A stretch of DNA of 64,000 bases from Streptomyces sp. RPT161 (GTDB taxonomy: Bacteria; Actinomycetota; Actinomycetes; Streptomycetales; Streptomycetaceae): assembly GCF_027533845.1 (NCBI RefSeq), contig NZ_JAPZVN010000028.1, positions 1-64,000 of the forward strand, in the 5' to 3' direction. Each line of letters begins with the position of its first letter. Within the stretch, counting starts at the first letter, position 1. Below, piece by piece: positions 1 to 9,173 of the stretch. The notes below the pieces were generated by a model. It made no database searches and had not been told where the DNA came from. It worked only from the letters and a program-made list of their open reading frames with translations. The position numbers and the translations under genes were made by a program.

Positions 1-1
1 G

Positions 2-3000
2 CTGGTCCGCACCGGCGGCGACCTGGGGCCCTGGCTGGTGGAACGGCGGATCACCGCGATCTCCACTGTGCCAACTCTGGTCGCGCTCTGGCCTGTTGAG
101 TACCTGGAGCGGGTCCGGTTGGTGATCCTGGGCGGCGAGGCGTGCCCGCCCGAGCTGGTCGACCGGCTCTCCGCCGGACACCGCGAGCTGTGGAACACCT
201 ATGGCCCCACCGAAACCACCGTGGTGGCCTGCGCGGCACCTCTGCTGCCGGGCCAGCCGGTACGGATCGGCGCGCCGCTGGACGGATGGGACCTCGCGGT
301 GGTGGACGGTGACGGCCACCCCGTCCGCTGGGGCGAGAGCGGGGAGTTGCTGATCTCAGGGGTCGGCACCGCGCGCTACCTGGACCCGGCGAAGGACGCC
401 GAGCGGTTCCGTACGCACCCGGCCCTGCCCGGCGGACGCGTCTACCGCAGCGGCGACCGGGTACGTGCCGACCGAGAGGGCCTGGTCTTCCTCGGCCGCG
501 TGGACGAGCAGGTCAAACTGGCCGGCCGCCGGATCGAACTGGGCGAGATCGACGCGGCGTTGCGGGCGCTGCCGGGGATCGCGGCGGCCGCCGCGGCCGT
601 GCGGAGCACCGCCACCGGGGGACGGACGCTGGTCGGCTACCTGGTACCTGAACAGGCGCCGGGTACCACCGAGTTCGACACCGCCCTCGCACGCGAACGA
701 CTCCTGGAGCAGCTGCCGCACGCGCTCGTCCCCGTGCTCGCGCTCGTAGCCGAACTGCCGACCCGCACCTCCGGCAAGGTCGACCGCGACGCCCTGCCGT
801 GGCCCGTACCGCTCGCCGGGACGAGCGGCGAAGGCGGCCCCGAGGCCTCGTTGACCGGCACCGAAGCCTGGCTCGCCGAGCGGTGGCACGAGGTGCTGGG
901 CCTGCGAGTGTCCAGTGACAGTGACTTCTTCGCACTCGGTGGCGGCAGTCTCACCGCCGCCGCACTGGTGTCGGCGCTGCGCGAGCGCTACCCGGAGGTC
1001 TCGGTCGCCGACATCTACCGCCATCCCTCGCTGCGCGCACTGGCCGCACGGCTGGACGGATCGGCGCGGGGCTCCCGGTCACGACGCGAGGTGCGCCGGA
1101 CACCACGCCGCACCGGATTCGTCCAAAGCCTCGTGCTCGCCGGGCTGTTCGCGGTGACCGGGCTGCGCTGGCTGCTCGTCCTGGCCGCGATCGACAACAT
1201 CGCCGAACCGCTGCCGTGGGCCAGGCACACCTCGTGGTGGCTGGTCGCGGCCGGCTGGGTGGTGCTGTACAGCGCGCCCGCCCGAGTGGCGATCGGCGCG
1301 GGCGCGGCCCGACTGCTGACCCGCGGACTGCGCCCCGGCACCCATGCGCGAGGTGGCGGTACACATCTGCGCCTGTGGGCGGCGGAGCGGATCGCGGGCA
1401 CGTTCGGGGTGCCCGCGCTGCTCGGTACCCCTTGGGCCAGCCGCTACGCCCGTGCGCTGGGGTGTGCCGTCGGCCGCGACGTGGAACTGCACGCCATGCC
1501 GCCGGTCACCGGGCTGGCCGAGTTCGGCGACGGCTGCGCGGTCGAGCGGGAGGTCGACCTCGCCGGGTGGTGGCTGGACGGTGACCTGCTGCGGATCGGC
1601 GCGGTACGCGTCGGCGCCGGTGCCCGGGTGGCCGCCCGCAGCACACTGCTGCCCGGCGCGGTGATCGGCGACCGGGCCGAGGTGGCCGCTGGATCCAGCG
1701 TGCACGGCACGGTGCCGGACGGCCAGTTGTGGGCCGGCAGCCCGGCCCGGCCCGCCACCGAAGCCGGGCGCGACTGGCCTGCCCCACGGCACGGCACCTC
1801 GCGCCGGTGGCATGTCGCCTACGGCGCCGGGCTGTTGGGGTTCGCCGTACTGCCGTTGCTGGCCGCACTTCCGGCGGTCGCGCTGCTCGGCCGGGTCGCG
1901 GAGGGCACGACCACGTTGACCGCCTTGCTCGGCGAACTCCTGGCGTGGGCGGCCCCGGCCACCGTACTGGTGACGGTCTGCTACGCGGCACTGCTGGCCG
2001 GGGTGGTACGGCTGGCCGGGCGGGGTCTCACCCCCGGCTTCCACCCGGCGCACGGGCGGGCGGCGTGGTGCGCCTGGGTGACCACCCGGGCCATGGACCA
2101 GGCTCGCTCGGTCCTCTTCCCCGGCTACGCGAGCCTGTTCACCCCGGCGTGGCTGCGGCTGCTCGGTGCCTCGGTGGGGCGCCGGGCGGAGGTCTCCACC
2201 GCGCTGGTGCTACCGCGGTTGACCACCGTCGGCGACGGGGCGTTCCTGGCGGACGACACTCTGCTCGCGCCCCTCGAACTGCGCGGTGGATGGATGTACT
2301 TGGGGCGCTCGTCGGTCGGCTCTCGCGCGTTCGTCGGTAACTCCGGCATCGTCGGGCCGGACCGCCACGTACCCGACCGGGCGCTGATCGGGGTGCTCTC
2401 CGACGCCCCCGCGCACGCCGAACCCGGCACATCCTGGTTGGGGCGGCCCGGCGTCACCGTGGCCAGGGCCACCGACGACGCCGACCCGGCCCGCACCTTC
2501 GACCCGCCCCGGCGCCTGGTCGTGGCTCGGGCTGCGGTCGAACTGTGCCGCGTGCTACCGCTGTTGTGCGCCGCCGCGCTGGCCGACCTGGTGTTCGTGG
2601 CGATGCAGGAGGCGGTCGACCGCCTGGGCCGGCTGGCCGCGGGCGCGGTCTGCGGTGCGGTCCTACTGGTGGCGGGAGTGGTCGCCTGCCTGCTCACCAC
2701 CGCCGCGAAGTGGCTGCTGGTCGGCCGCTTCCGGACCGGCGAACACCCGCTGTGGAGCTCGTTCGTGTGGCGCAACGAACTGTACGACACCTTCGTCGAG
2801 TCACTGGCGATGCCGTGGTTGGGCACCGCCATCACCGGCACCCCGATGCTCAACGCCTGGCTGCGCACCCTCGGTGCGCGCATCGGCCGCGGTGTGTGGC
2901 TGGAAAGCCACTGGCTGCCGGAGACGGACCTGGTACGGCTGGACGACGCGGTGAGTGTCAACCGCGGATGCGTACTGCAAACGCACCTGTTCCACGACCG

Positions 3001-3199
3001 GTTGATGCGTGTCGACACGGTGCACGTACACCGCGGCGCCACCCTCGGCCCGAACTCCATCGTGCTACCGGGCGCGGCCGTCGGCACGGCGACCACGATC
3101 GGCCCCGCCTCCCTGGTCATGCGCGGCGAACAGGTGCCACCCGAATCCCGCTGGACAGGCAACCCGATCGCGGCGCACACCCCGGACGACGGCCGGTAG
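2..3199 (+). CDS. Pls/PosA-family nonribosomal peptide synthetase (A-T-membrane type), 5' truncated by window edge
   Basis: The reading frame is open from base 2, so the true start lies upstream; the first in-frame GTG (38) is internal to an adenylation domain. Counting from base 2, A-domain cores are visible: YGPTETT near residue 67, YRSGD near 148, a KLAGRRIELGEID stretch near 172 and TSGKVDR near 258. A carrier domain follows (GGGSL, phosphopantetheine Ser near 316). The C-terminal ~700 residues alternate three pairs of hydrophobic helices with three left-handed beta-helix (hexapeptide-repeat) modules. This A-T-(2TM-LbH)x3 plan is that of epsilon-poly-L-lysine synthetase and related homopoly(amino acid) synthetases, which have no ordinary condensation or thioesterase domain. 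The monomer cannot be predicted because half the specificity pocket lies outside the window. A strong terminator follows. Confidence 0.9.
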   Translation: MVRTGGDLGPWLVERRITAISTVPTLVALWPVEYLERVRLVILGGEACPPELVDRLSAGHRELWNTYGPTETTVVACAAPLLPGQPVRIGAPLDGWDLAVVDGDGHPVRWGESGELLISGVGTARYLDPAKDAERFRTHPALPGGRVYRSGDRVRADREGLVFLGRVDEQVKLAGRRIELGEIDAALRALPGIAAAAAAVRSTATGGRTLVGYLVPEQAPGTTEFDTALARERLLEQLPHALVPVLALVAELPTRTSGKVDRDALPWPVPLAGTSGEGGPEASLTGTEAWLAERWHEVLGLRVSSDSDFFALGGGSLTAAALVSALRERYPEVSVADIYRHPSLRALAARLDGSARGSRSRREVRRTPRRTGFVQSLVLAGLFAVTGLRWLLVLAAIDNIAEPLPWARHTSWWLVAAGWVVLYSAPARVAIGAGAARLLTRGLRPGTHARGGGTHLRLWAAERIAGTFGVPALLGTPWASRYARALGCAVGRDVELHAMPPVTGLAEFGDGCAVEREVDLAGWWLDGDLLRIGAVRVGAGARVAARSTLLPGAVIGDRAEVAAGSSVHGTVPDGQLWAGSPARPATEAGRDWPAPRHGTSRRWHVAYGAGLLGFAVLPLLAALPAVALLGRVAEGTTTLTALLGELLAWAAPATVLVTVCYAALLAGVVRLAGRGLTPGFHPAHGRAAWCAWVTTRAMDQARSVLFPGYASLFTPAWLRLLGASVGRRAEVSTALVLPRLTTVGDGAFLADDTLLAPLELRGGWMYLGRSSVGSRAFVGNSGIVGPDRHVPDRALIGVLSDAPAHAEPGTSWLGRPGVTVARATDDADPARTFDPPRRLVVARAAVELCRVLPLLCAAALADLVFVAMQEAVDRLGRLAAGAVCGAVLLVAGVVACLLTTAAKWLLVGRFRTGEHPLWSSFVWRNELYDTFVESLAMPWLGTAITGTPMLNAWLRTLGARIGRGVWLESHWLPETDLVRLDDAVSVNRGCVLQTHLFHDRLMRVDTVHVHRGATLGPNSIVLPGAAVGTATTIGPASLVMRGEQVPPESRWTGNPIAAHTPDDGR

Positions 3200-3213
3200 C
3201 CCGGCGTCGCGTA

Positions 3214-3252
3214 CCGGCCCTCCCGAATCCGTTGGGGCTTCGGGAGGGCCGG
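3214..3252. terminator. Bidirectional hairpin terminator
   Basis: Perfect 14-bp inverted repeat (arms 3214-3227 and 3239-3252, 11-nt loop) between the convergent synthetase and phosphoglucomutase genes. There is no U-run, as is usual for Streptomyces terminators. Confidence 0.85.
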
Positions 3253-3307
3253 CCGCATCGCGGATGCCGCGTTTCCCCAGCGGAGCCGCGCGGCGTCGGC
3301 GCGGCCG

Positions 3308-4954
3308 CTACCGCGCGCTGGCGAGGGCGGTCGACACCACGGACCTGGCTTCCTCCTGGACCTGGCTGAGGTGGTCGGGGCCGAGGAAGGACTCGGCGTA
3401 GATCTTGTACACGTCCTCGGTGCCCGAAGGGCGGGCCGCGAACCAGGCGTTGCGCGTGCACACCTTGATGCCGCCGATCGGGGCCCCGTTGCCGGGGGCC
3501 TCGGTGAGGACGGAGGTGATCCGCTCGCCCGCGAGGGTGTCCGTGGTGATCTGCTCCGGCGAGAGCTTGGCGAGGACCGCCTTCTCGGCCTTGGTGGCGG
3601 GCGCGTCGATGCGAGCGTAGGCCGGTTCGCCGAAGCGGTCGGTGAGGGCGTAGTAGTGCCAGGACGGAGACCTGCCGGTCACCGCGATGATCTCGGAGGC
3701 GAGCAGGGCGAGGACGATGCCGTCCTTGTCGGTGGTCCAGACGGAACCGTCACGCCGTAGGAAGGAGGCCCCGGCCGACTCCTCACCGCCGAAGCCGAGC
3801 GTCCCGGCCAGCAGTCCGTCCACGAACCACTTGAAGCCAACGGGTACTTCGACCAGTTGCCGCCCAAGCTCGGCGGCCACCCGGTCGATCATGCCGGACG
3901 ACACCAGGGTCTTGCCGACTCCGGTGGTGCGCGGCCACTGGTCCCGGTGCGAGTACAGGTAGGAGATGGCCACCGCGAGGTAGTGGTTGGGATTCATCAG
4001 GCCGCCGTCCGGTGTGACGATGCCGTGCCGGTCGGCGTCGGCGTCGTTGCCGGTGGCCACCTGGTACTTGTCGCGCTGCGCGATCAACGAGGCCATGGCG
4101 TAGGGCGAGGAGCAGTCCATACGGATCCTGCCGTCCCAGTCAAGCGTCATGAAGCGCCAGGTGGGATCGGTCAGCGGATTGACCACCGTCAGGTCGAGCC
4201 GGTGCTGCTCGGCGATCCGCTCCCAGTAGGCGACCGACGCGCCGCCCATCGGATCCGCGCCGATGCGCACTCCCTCCGAGCGCACCGCGTCCAGGTCGAC
4301 CACGCTGGGCAGGTCCTCGACGTAGCGCTCCAGGAAGTCGTACCGGCCGGTGGCCGGCGCCGAGAGCGCGCGGGCGTACGGCAGCCGACGTACGTCCTTG
4401 AGGCCGCCGGCGATCAGCTCGTTGGCGCGGTCCTGGATCCAGGAGGTCGCAGCCGAGTCCGCGGGGCCGCCGCTCGGCGGGTTGTACTTGAAGCCGCCGT
4501 CGGAGGGCGGGTTGTGGGACGGGGTGACCACCACACCGTCCGAAAGGCCACTGCTACGGCCCCGGTTGTGGGTGAGGATGGCGTGCGAGACGGCCGGTGT
4601 GGGGGTGTAGCCGTCGGCGCTGTCGATGAGCACTGTGACGTCGTTGGCGGCGAAGACCTCAAGGGCGGTCACCCGCGCGGGCTCGGACAGCGCGTGGGTG
4701 TCGGCGCCGAGGTACAGCGGGCCGTCGGTGCCCTGTCTGTCCCGGTAGTCGCAGATCGCCTGGCTGGTGGCCGAGATGTGGTCCTCGTTGAACGCCGTGG
4801 CCAGCGACGAGCCGCGGTGCCCGGAGGTACCGAAGGCCACGCGCTGGGCGGGGTCGTCGGGATCAGGGTGCAGGGCGTAGTACGCGGTAACCAGCCGGGC
4901 GATGTCCACCAGGTCGGACGGCTGTGCGGGCCGTCCCGCTCGTTCGTGCGGCAT
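3308..4954 (-). CDS. pgm: Phosphoglucomutase (alpha-D-glucose phosphate-specific)
   Basis: A 548-residue enzyme interconverting glucose 1-phosphate and glucose 6-phosphate, feeding glycogen, trehalose and nucleotide-sugar synthesis in the cytosol. Visible signatures are the substrate loop [10 protein letters not shown] near the N-terminus, the phosphoserine loop [13 protein letters not shown], the metal-binding NDADADRHG and the phosphate-binding [11 protein letters not shown] near the C-terminus. Length and order match bacterial Pgm. The ATG at 4954 has a strong GGAGGAG site about 7 nt upstream. It is read alone, convergent with the upstream synthetase. No alternative family fits. Confidence 0.96.
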   Translation of the reverse strand: MPHERAGRPAQPSDLVDIARLVTAYYALHPDPDDPAQRVAFGTSGHRGSSLATAFNEDHISATSQAICDYRDRQGTDGPLYLGADTHALSEPARVTALEVFAANDVTVLIDSADGYTPTPAVSHAILTHNRGRSSGLSDGVVVTPSHNPPSDGGFKYNPPSGGPADSAATSWIQDRANELIAGGLKDVRRLPYARALSAPATGRYDFLERYVEDLPSVVDLDAVRSEGVRIGADPMGGASVAYWERIAEQHRLDLTVVNPLTDPTWRFMTLDWDGRIRMDCSSPYAMASLIAQRDKYQVATGNDADADRHGIVTPDGGLMNPNHYLAVAISYLYSHRDQWPRTTGVGKTLVSSGMIDRVAAELGRQLVEVPVGFKWFVDGLLAGTLGFGGEESAGASFLRRDGSVWTTDKDGIVLALLASEIIAVTGRSPSWHYYALTDRFGEPAYARIDAPATKAEKAVLAKLSPEQITTDTLAGERITSVLTEAPGNGAPIGGIKVCTRNAWFAARPSGTEDVYKIYAESFLGPDHLSQVQEEARSVVSTALASAR

Positions 4955-5121
4955 CCAGGCTCCTCCAGATCCGGTCCGGACATGTCATTTTTCCGGACGC
5001 CTGACCGTAGGATCCGCTTCGACACGGGTGCGGGGCGAGAGCGGCTTCCGGCCCGTCCCGGCGCGCCGTGCCGCTCGGCTGGACGCGAGCGAGGTCCCCG
5101 CGGTCGGCCGCCTTGGGCGCC

Positions 5122-6408
5122 TCAGACGCGGGCGGCCGCTCTGAGGTCACGGTCGAAGGCGCGGATGTCGTCCTCGGTGAGCGATGTACGGGTGTCGGCG
5201 ATGGCCCGCAGATAGTCGCCGGTGAGCTGGCCCGGTGCCGGTGCTGACCGTGACTCCGCCGCCAGGTGCCGCTCGAAGGCGGTCTGCGCGGCGGTGCGCG
5301 CGGCGTACTCGATGTCGGCGGGGGTGAAGCGGTCACTGGCCTCGACCAGTGCCTCCAGGTCGACGTCGGCCGCCCGGTCCGGGCCGATGTAGCGGATCCA
5401 GATGGCCCGGCGGGCCTCGGCGTCCGGTGGCCCCACCGGGATCAGGTAGTCGAAGCGTCCGGGCCGCAGGAAGGCCGGGTCCAGGGACCGTACGGCGTTG
5501 GTCGCGCAGATCAGCAGTCTGCGGTCACCACGTCTGAACTGCGGGATGAGCTTCAGCAGTTCATTGGTCACCCGGTGCGCCAGGGTGGTGGGGTCATGCC
5601 GCTGCGAGGCGATCTCCTCCGCCTCGTCGAAGAACAGCACCAGCTGCTGCAAGTGCTCGACGCGCGAGAAGAGTTGGCGCAGCCCATCGGCCACCCCGTG
5701 TGCGTCCTCAGCGAGTTGGTAGGGCAGCACCTCGATGAACGGCCAGCGCAGTCGCGAGGCCACCGCCCGCGCGAAGGTGGTCTTGCCCGTACCGGGCGGC
5801 CCGAACAGCACCACGGCGCGGGGCGGCACCAAGCGGTAGTGCCGCGCGACGCCCGGATGCTCCAGCGGCAGTACCAGCCGTCGCTCGATCAGTGCCTTCT
5901 CCGCGGTCATGCCCGCGATGCCGTCCCACAGCCCGTCCTCCGGCACCGCGCCACCGAGCTGGTCGAGGATGGTGGCCTCCGCCGAGTCCGCGGTCAGCAG
6001 CTTCTCGAAGTACGTCAGATCGGGTCGGCCGGCGTAACCGGAGTGGATGAAGGAGTGCTCGCCGACCTCGCCCGGCGGCAGCAGCGCCCCGATGCGGCGC
6101 ACCCCCGCCTGCGCCAGCCGCTCCTCAAGGGCGGCCAGCAGCGCCGATCCGATGCCGTGGCGGCGCCACTCACGGGCCACCGCAAGCCGCAGCACCCAGC
6201 CCCGCTCCTGCGCCGTCGAGGAGACCGCGGCACCGATGACCTGGTCGCCCACCACGGCCACCACGGCAGGCGCGCCCATCCGCAGGGCGCTCACCACTTC
6301 GGCGAGGCTCACCGCTGGGTCAGAAGTGCTGTCGCGCGACTCCTCCCAGATGCGCACCATCTGGTCCAGGTCGCCTTCCTCCAGGGTCCGAAGCCGCCAG
6401 GGCGTCAT
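5122..6408 (-). CDS. GNAT acetyltransferase fused to AAA+ ATPase
   Basis: The protein has about 428 residues. The N-terminal ~150 form a GNAT fold, with the acetyl-CoA loop REWRRHGIGSALL. The rest is an AAA+ module: Walker A GPPGTGKTTFA, Walker B LVLFFDEAEE, sensor-1 ICATN, arginine-finger stretch LDPAFLRPGRFD, and a C-terminal lid. The ATPase half resembles FtsH/ClpX-type remodellers without a protease domain. The longest frame begins with GTG at 6438, but ATG 6408 (or GTG 6411) sits 5-8 nt after GGGAGG, so I chose 6408. The gene is divergent from the MFS gene at 6528. The role is unknown; acetylation-coupled protein remodelling is only an inference. Confidence 0.82.
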   Translation of the reverse strand: MTPWRLRTLEEGDLDQMVRIWEESRDSTSDPAVSLAEVVSALRMGAPAVVAVVGDQVIGAAVSSTAQERGWVLRLAVAREWRRHGIGSALLAALEERLAQAGVRRIGALLPPGEVGEHSFIHSGYAGRPDLTYFEKLLTADSAEATILDQLGGAVPEDGLWDGIAGMTAEKALIERRLVLPLEHPGVARHYRLVPPRAVVLFGPPGTGKTTFARAVASRLRWPFIEVLPYQLAEDAHGVADGLRQLFSRVEHLQQLVLFFDEAEEIASQRHDPTTLAHRVTNELLKLIPQFRRGDRRLLICATNAVRSLDPAFLRPGRFDYLIPVGPPDAEARRAIWIRYIGPDRAADVDLEALVEASDRFTPADIEYAARTAAQTAFERHLAAESRSAPAPGQLTGDYLRAIADTRTSLTEDDIRAFDRDLRAAARV

Positions 6409-6527
6409 CACGGTCACCTCCCGGCCATTTTCCTCCACGTCACGGCCGCTGGCGCGCCGTGCGCCCGCCCCGTGCGGTGCCGGAAAATGCCGAGCATTAC
6501 TCCACGCCGCTGCGTTAGCCTCCGGCC

Positions 6528-7790
6528 ATGGCCGAACTCGCCGACCACGGGCCTGCGTTGGGCCGACCGCGTCCGCTGTGGCGTGACCGTGACTTCAGTG
6601 TCTTCTGGGCCGCGCAGACCCTCTCGGTCGTCGGCGACTCCTTCGCGCTGATCGCCCTGCCGCTGCTGGTGCTGCGGGCGACGGGGTCGGTGGCGCAGAT
6701 GGGCCTGCTGACGGCGGTGGCTGGTGCGGCGTCCGTTGTCGCCGGTGTCTTCGCCGGGGTCGTGGTGGACCGGCTGGACCGCAGGATGCTGCTGGTCGTC
6801 TGTGACCTCGCCCGTATGGTGCTCTACGGGCTGGTCCCGCTGGCCTGGGCGTTCGGCCCGCACATCTGGCTGCTGTACGTGGTGCTGCCGCTGGGCGAGG
6901 CGGTGGGGATGCTGTTCTCCGTCACCTATGTCACCGCCGTACGGGCGCTCGTCCCCGGAGCCCGCATCACGCGGGCCAACGGCAGGCTGAACGCCACGGC
7001 CGCGGCGGCCGGAGTCGTCGGCCCGGTGTTCGCGGGGATGGTCGCGGCGCGCTTCGGTCCGAGCGCGGCGGTCGGCGTGGACGCGGCGAGCTTCGGGGTG
7101 TCGGCGGCCTGCGTGAGCTTCGTACGGTTCCGGGGGCGGCCGCGGGAGGACGAGCGGACCGGCGGCGGGACGCCGTGGCGGGAGCTGCTGGCCGGAGCGG
7201 CGTTCCTGCGGCGGCACCCCGTGCTGCGGACGCTGACCGTGCTGCTGTCGGTGTTCTGCTTCCTGACGCTCGGGCTGAACGACCTGATCGTCTACCGCCT
7301 CAAGCACGATCTCGGCCAGGGCGACGGAGCGGTCGGCACCGTCTTCGCGGTCGGCGCGGTGGGCACGATCACCGGGGCGCTGCTCGTCGCCCCGATCCGC
7401 CGGGTGCTGGGCTTCGGGATGACGTGGATCGGCGGCGTGGCGGTGTGCGGGCTGGCGCTGGCGGGCATCGGCTCGGCAGCTAGCGTGCCGGTCATCGGGG
7501 CGTTGGCCGCCGGGTTCCTGGGGTGTGTCAGCGTGGCCGGAACGTGCTCCATGTCGCTGCGGCAGGAAGTCACCCCGGACCATCTGCTGGGCCGGGTCAC
7601 CTCGGCGTTCTGGACCATTCACTACTCGGCGGCCCCCGTGGGCGCCGCCGCCCTCACCTGGGCCGCGCAGCGCTGCGGTACGGCGGCGGTGTGCCTGGTC
7701 GCCGGGGCGTGCTGCCTGGTCACCGCGGTACTGACGCTGTTCACCCCGGTCCGTGCCCCCCGCCCGGAACACTCGGGCGATCCGGCCTGA
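6528..7790 (+). CDS. MFS transporter (DHA3/EntS-like exporter)
   Basis: A 420-residue protein with about twelve hydrophobic helices and the MFS loop VVVDRLDRRMLL between helices 2 and 3. The start WRDRDFSVFWAAQTLSVVGD is typical of the MFS_3 group, which includes siderophore and drug exporters. It lies immediately upstream of the iron ABC system but is separated from it by about 310 nt containing an iron box, so it is probably its own transcription unit. Substrate unknown; the position next to an iron importer makes a siderophore or metal-related role possible but unproven. Confidence 0.85.
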   Translation: MAELADHGPALGRPRPLWRDRDFSVFWAAQTLSVVGDSFALIALPLLVLRATGSVAQMGLLTAVAGAASVVAGVFAGVVVDRLDRRMLLVVCDLARMVLYGLVPLAWAFGPHIWLLYVVLPLGEAVGMLFSVTYVTAVRALVPGARITRANGRLNATAAAAGVVGPVFAGMVAARFGPSAAVGVDAASFGVSAACVSFVRFRGRPREDERTGGGTPWRELLAGAAFLRRHPVLRTLTVLLSVFCFLTLGLNDLIVYRLKHDLGQGDGAVGTVFAVGAVGTITGALLVAPIRRVLGFGMTWIGGVAVCGLALAGIGSAASVPVIGALAAGFLGCVSVAGTCSMSLRQEVTPDHLLGRVTSAFWTIHYSAAPVGAAALTWAAQRCGTAAVCLVAGACCLVTAVLTLFTPVRAPRPEHSGDPA

Positions 7791-7963
7791 CCGGCTGCCG
7801 CCAAGGCGTCACGCTTGGATCACGGTTGGGAGGCGCGGGGGTGTGGGAAGGGTCATGCGGTGGTCAAAAATCGCTCCCCAAAACCGGGCGAACAGTTGCT
7901 TTTGGGCTGGGTGATGGCAGGAAACCGCTGTCCGGACTGGTGTGAAGCCAAGGGTTGCCTAAG

Positions 7964-7982
7964 TAAGGTACGCCTTGCTTCA
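7964..7982 (+). promoter_or_regulatory. Iron box (DmdR/IdeR-type operator)
   Basis: This 19-bp site matches TWAGGTWAGSCTWACCTWA at 15 of 19 positions by eye. It lies about 120 nt before the Fe(III)-binding lipoprotein gene, so iron-dependent repression by a DtxR-family regulator is the natural reading. Nothing else is recognised in 7791-8099. Confidence 0.7.
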
Positions 7983-8099
7983 TTGGTCGGGTGTGTGCCG
8001 GGCGGGCGGGAAAGTCCGTGAAAGCGGTTGGGGCCGCGGCGCAGACCCAGGCGGGTTCCGTCGGTCGACGGCTCGTTTGCGTCTCACTTCGGAGGGCCC

Positions 8100-9173
8100 A
8101 TGCCTGTCGTAGTTCCACGGTCCGTGCGCCGGACCACGGCGGTACTGGCGACTGCCGCCGCGTCGGCGCTGGTGCTGACCGGATGCGGTGGTTCGAAGAC
8201 GCCGGGCAACTCCTCGTCCGCGTCGGGCGGGTCGCTCAACGGCCAGTCGATAACCCTGTACAGCGGCCAGCACCAGCAGACCGTGGACGAGTTGGTGAAG
8301 GGCTTCGAGTCGCGCACCGGTGTGAAGGTCAACGTCCGCTCCGGCGACGAGGCCGAGTTGGCCAACCAGATCCTCCAGGAGGGCGCCGCCTCGCCAGCGG
8401 ACGTGTTCTTCGCGGAGAACCCGCCCGCGCTGACCACGCTGGAGGAGAAGGGCCTGCTGACCAAGGCCGACTCCAGCACGCTGGCCGCCGTACCGTCCGG
8501 CGACAGCTCGGCCAAGGGAGACTGGGTGGGCGTCTCCGCCCGCGAGGCGGTGTTCGCCTTCAACACGGGCAAGCTGTCCGCCGCACAGGCCCCCTCCTCG
8601 GTGAAGGACCTGGCCTCGGCGGCCTGGAAGGGCAAACTGGGCATCGCACCAAGCGAGACCGACTTCTCCCCGATCGTCACCAGGATGATCAAGGCCGACG
8701 GTGAGGCCGCCACCAAGTCCTGGCTGGAGGGCCTGAAAGCCAACAGCAAGGTCTACGCCAGCAACGAGGACCTGGTCGCCGCCATCAACCGCGGCGAGGC
8801 CGAGGGCGGCGTCATCGACCACTACTACTGGTACCGGCTGCGGGACGAGCAGGGCGCCTCCGGCATCCACAGCGCGCTGGCCTACTTCAAGCAGGGCGAC
8901 CCCGGCTCGATGGTGGACGTCTCCGGCGCCGGGATCCTGGCAAACAGCAAACACCAGGCCGCGGCCCAGGCGTTCCTGGCGTATCTGACCAGCAAGCCCG
9001 CCCAGCAGATCATCGCCACCTCGCACAGCTACGAGTACCCGCTGGCCGCCGGGGTGCAGAACAACAAGGTCAGCCGCCCGCTCAAGGACGCCGGTGCGGT
9101 GGTCCCGGCCAGCGACCTCGGTGACGGCAAACAGGCACTGCAACTGCTGCAGAGCGTGGGCCTGTTGTCGTGA
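8100..9173 (+). CDS. Fe(III) ABC transporter substrate-binding lipoprotein (FbpA/FutA type)
   Basis: A 357-residue lipoprotein of the iron(III) periplasmic-binding family. It has a signal peptide with lipobox LVLTGC (Cys29) and a Ser/Gly-rich linker. The fold starts ITLYSGQHQQTVDELV, and ADVFFAENPPAL and a tyrosine pair (DHYYWYRL) fit the tyrosine-rich ferric site of FbpA proteins. ATG 8100 follows GGAGG by 4-5 nt; earlier in-frame starts have no ribosome site. It overlaps the permease gene by 4 nt (GTGA), forming a binding protein-permease-ATPase operon behind an iron box. Confidence 0.92.
   Translation: MPVVVPRSVRRTTAVLATAAASALVLTGCGGSKTPGNSSSASGGSLNGQSITLYSGQHQQTVDELVKGFESRTGVKVNVRSGDEAELANQILQEGAASPADVFFAENPPALTTLEEKGLLTKADSSTLAAVPSGDSSAKGDWVGVSAREAVFAFNTGKLSAAQAPSSVKDLASAAWKGKLGIAPSETDFSPIVTRMIKADGEAATKSWLEGLKANSKVYASNEDLVAAINRGEAEGGVIDHYYWYRLRDEQGASGIHSALAYFKQGDPGSMVDVSGAGILANSKHQAAAQAFLAYLTSKPAQQIIATSHSYEYPLAAGVQNNKVSRPLKDAGAVVPASDLGDGKQALQLLQSVGLLS

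Noticed and set aside
3857-5215. Long plus-strand frame opposite pgm
   Set aside because: Antisense shadow; the opposite strand has complete phosphoglucomutase motifs.
6414-7772. Long minus-strand frame opposite the MFS gene
   Set aside because: Arg/His/Gln-rich translation typical of antisense shadow; the plus strand encodes a clear transporter.
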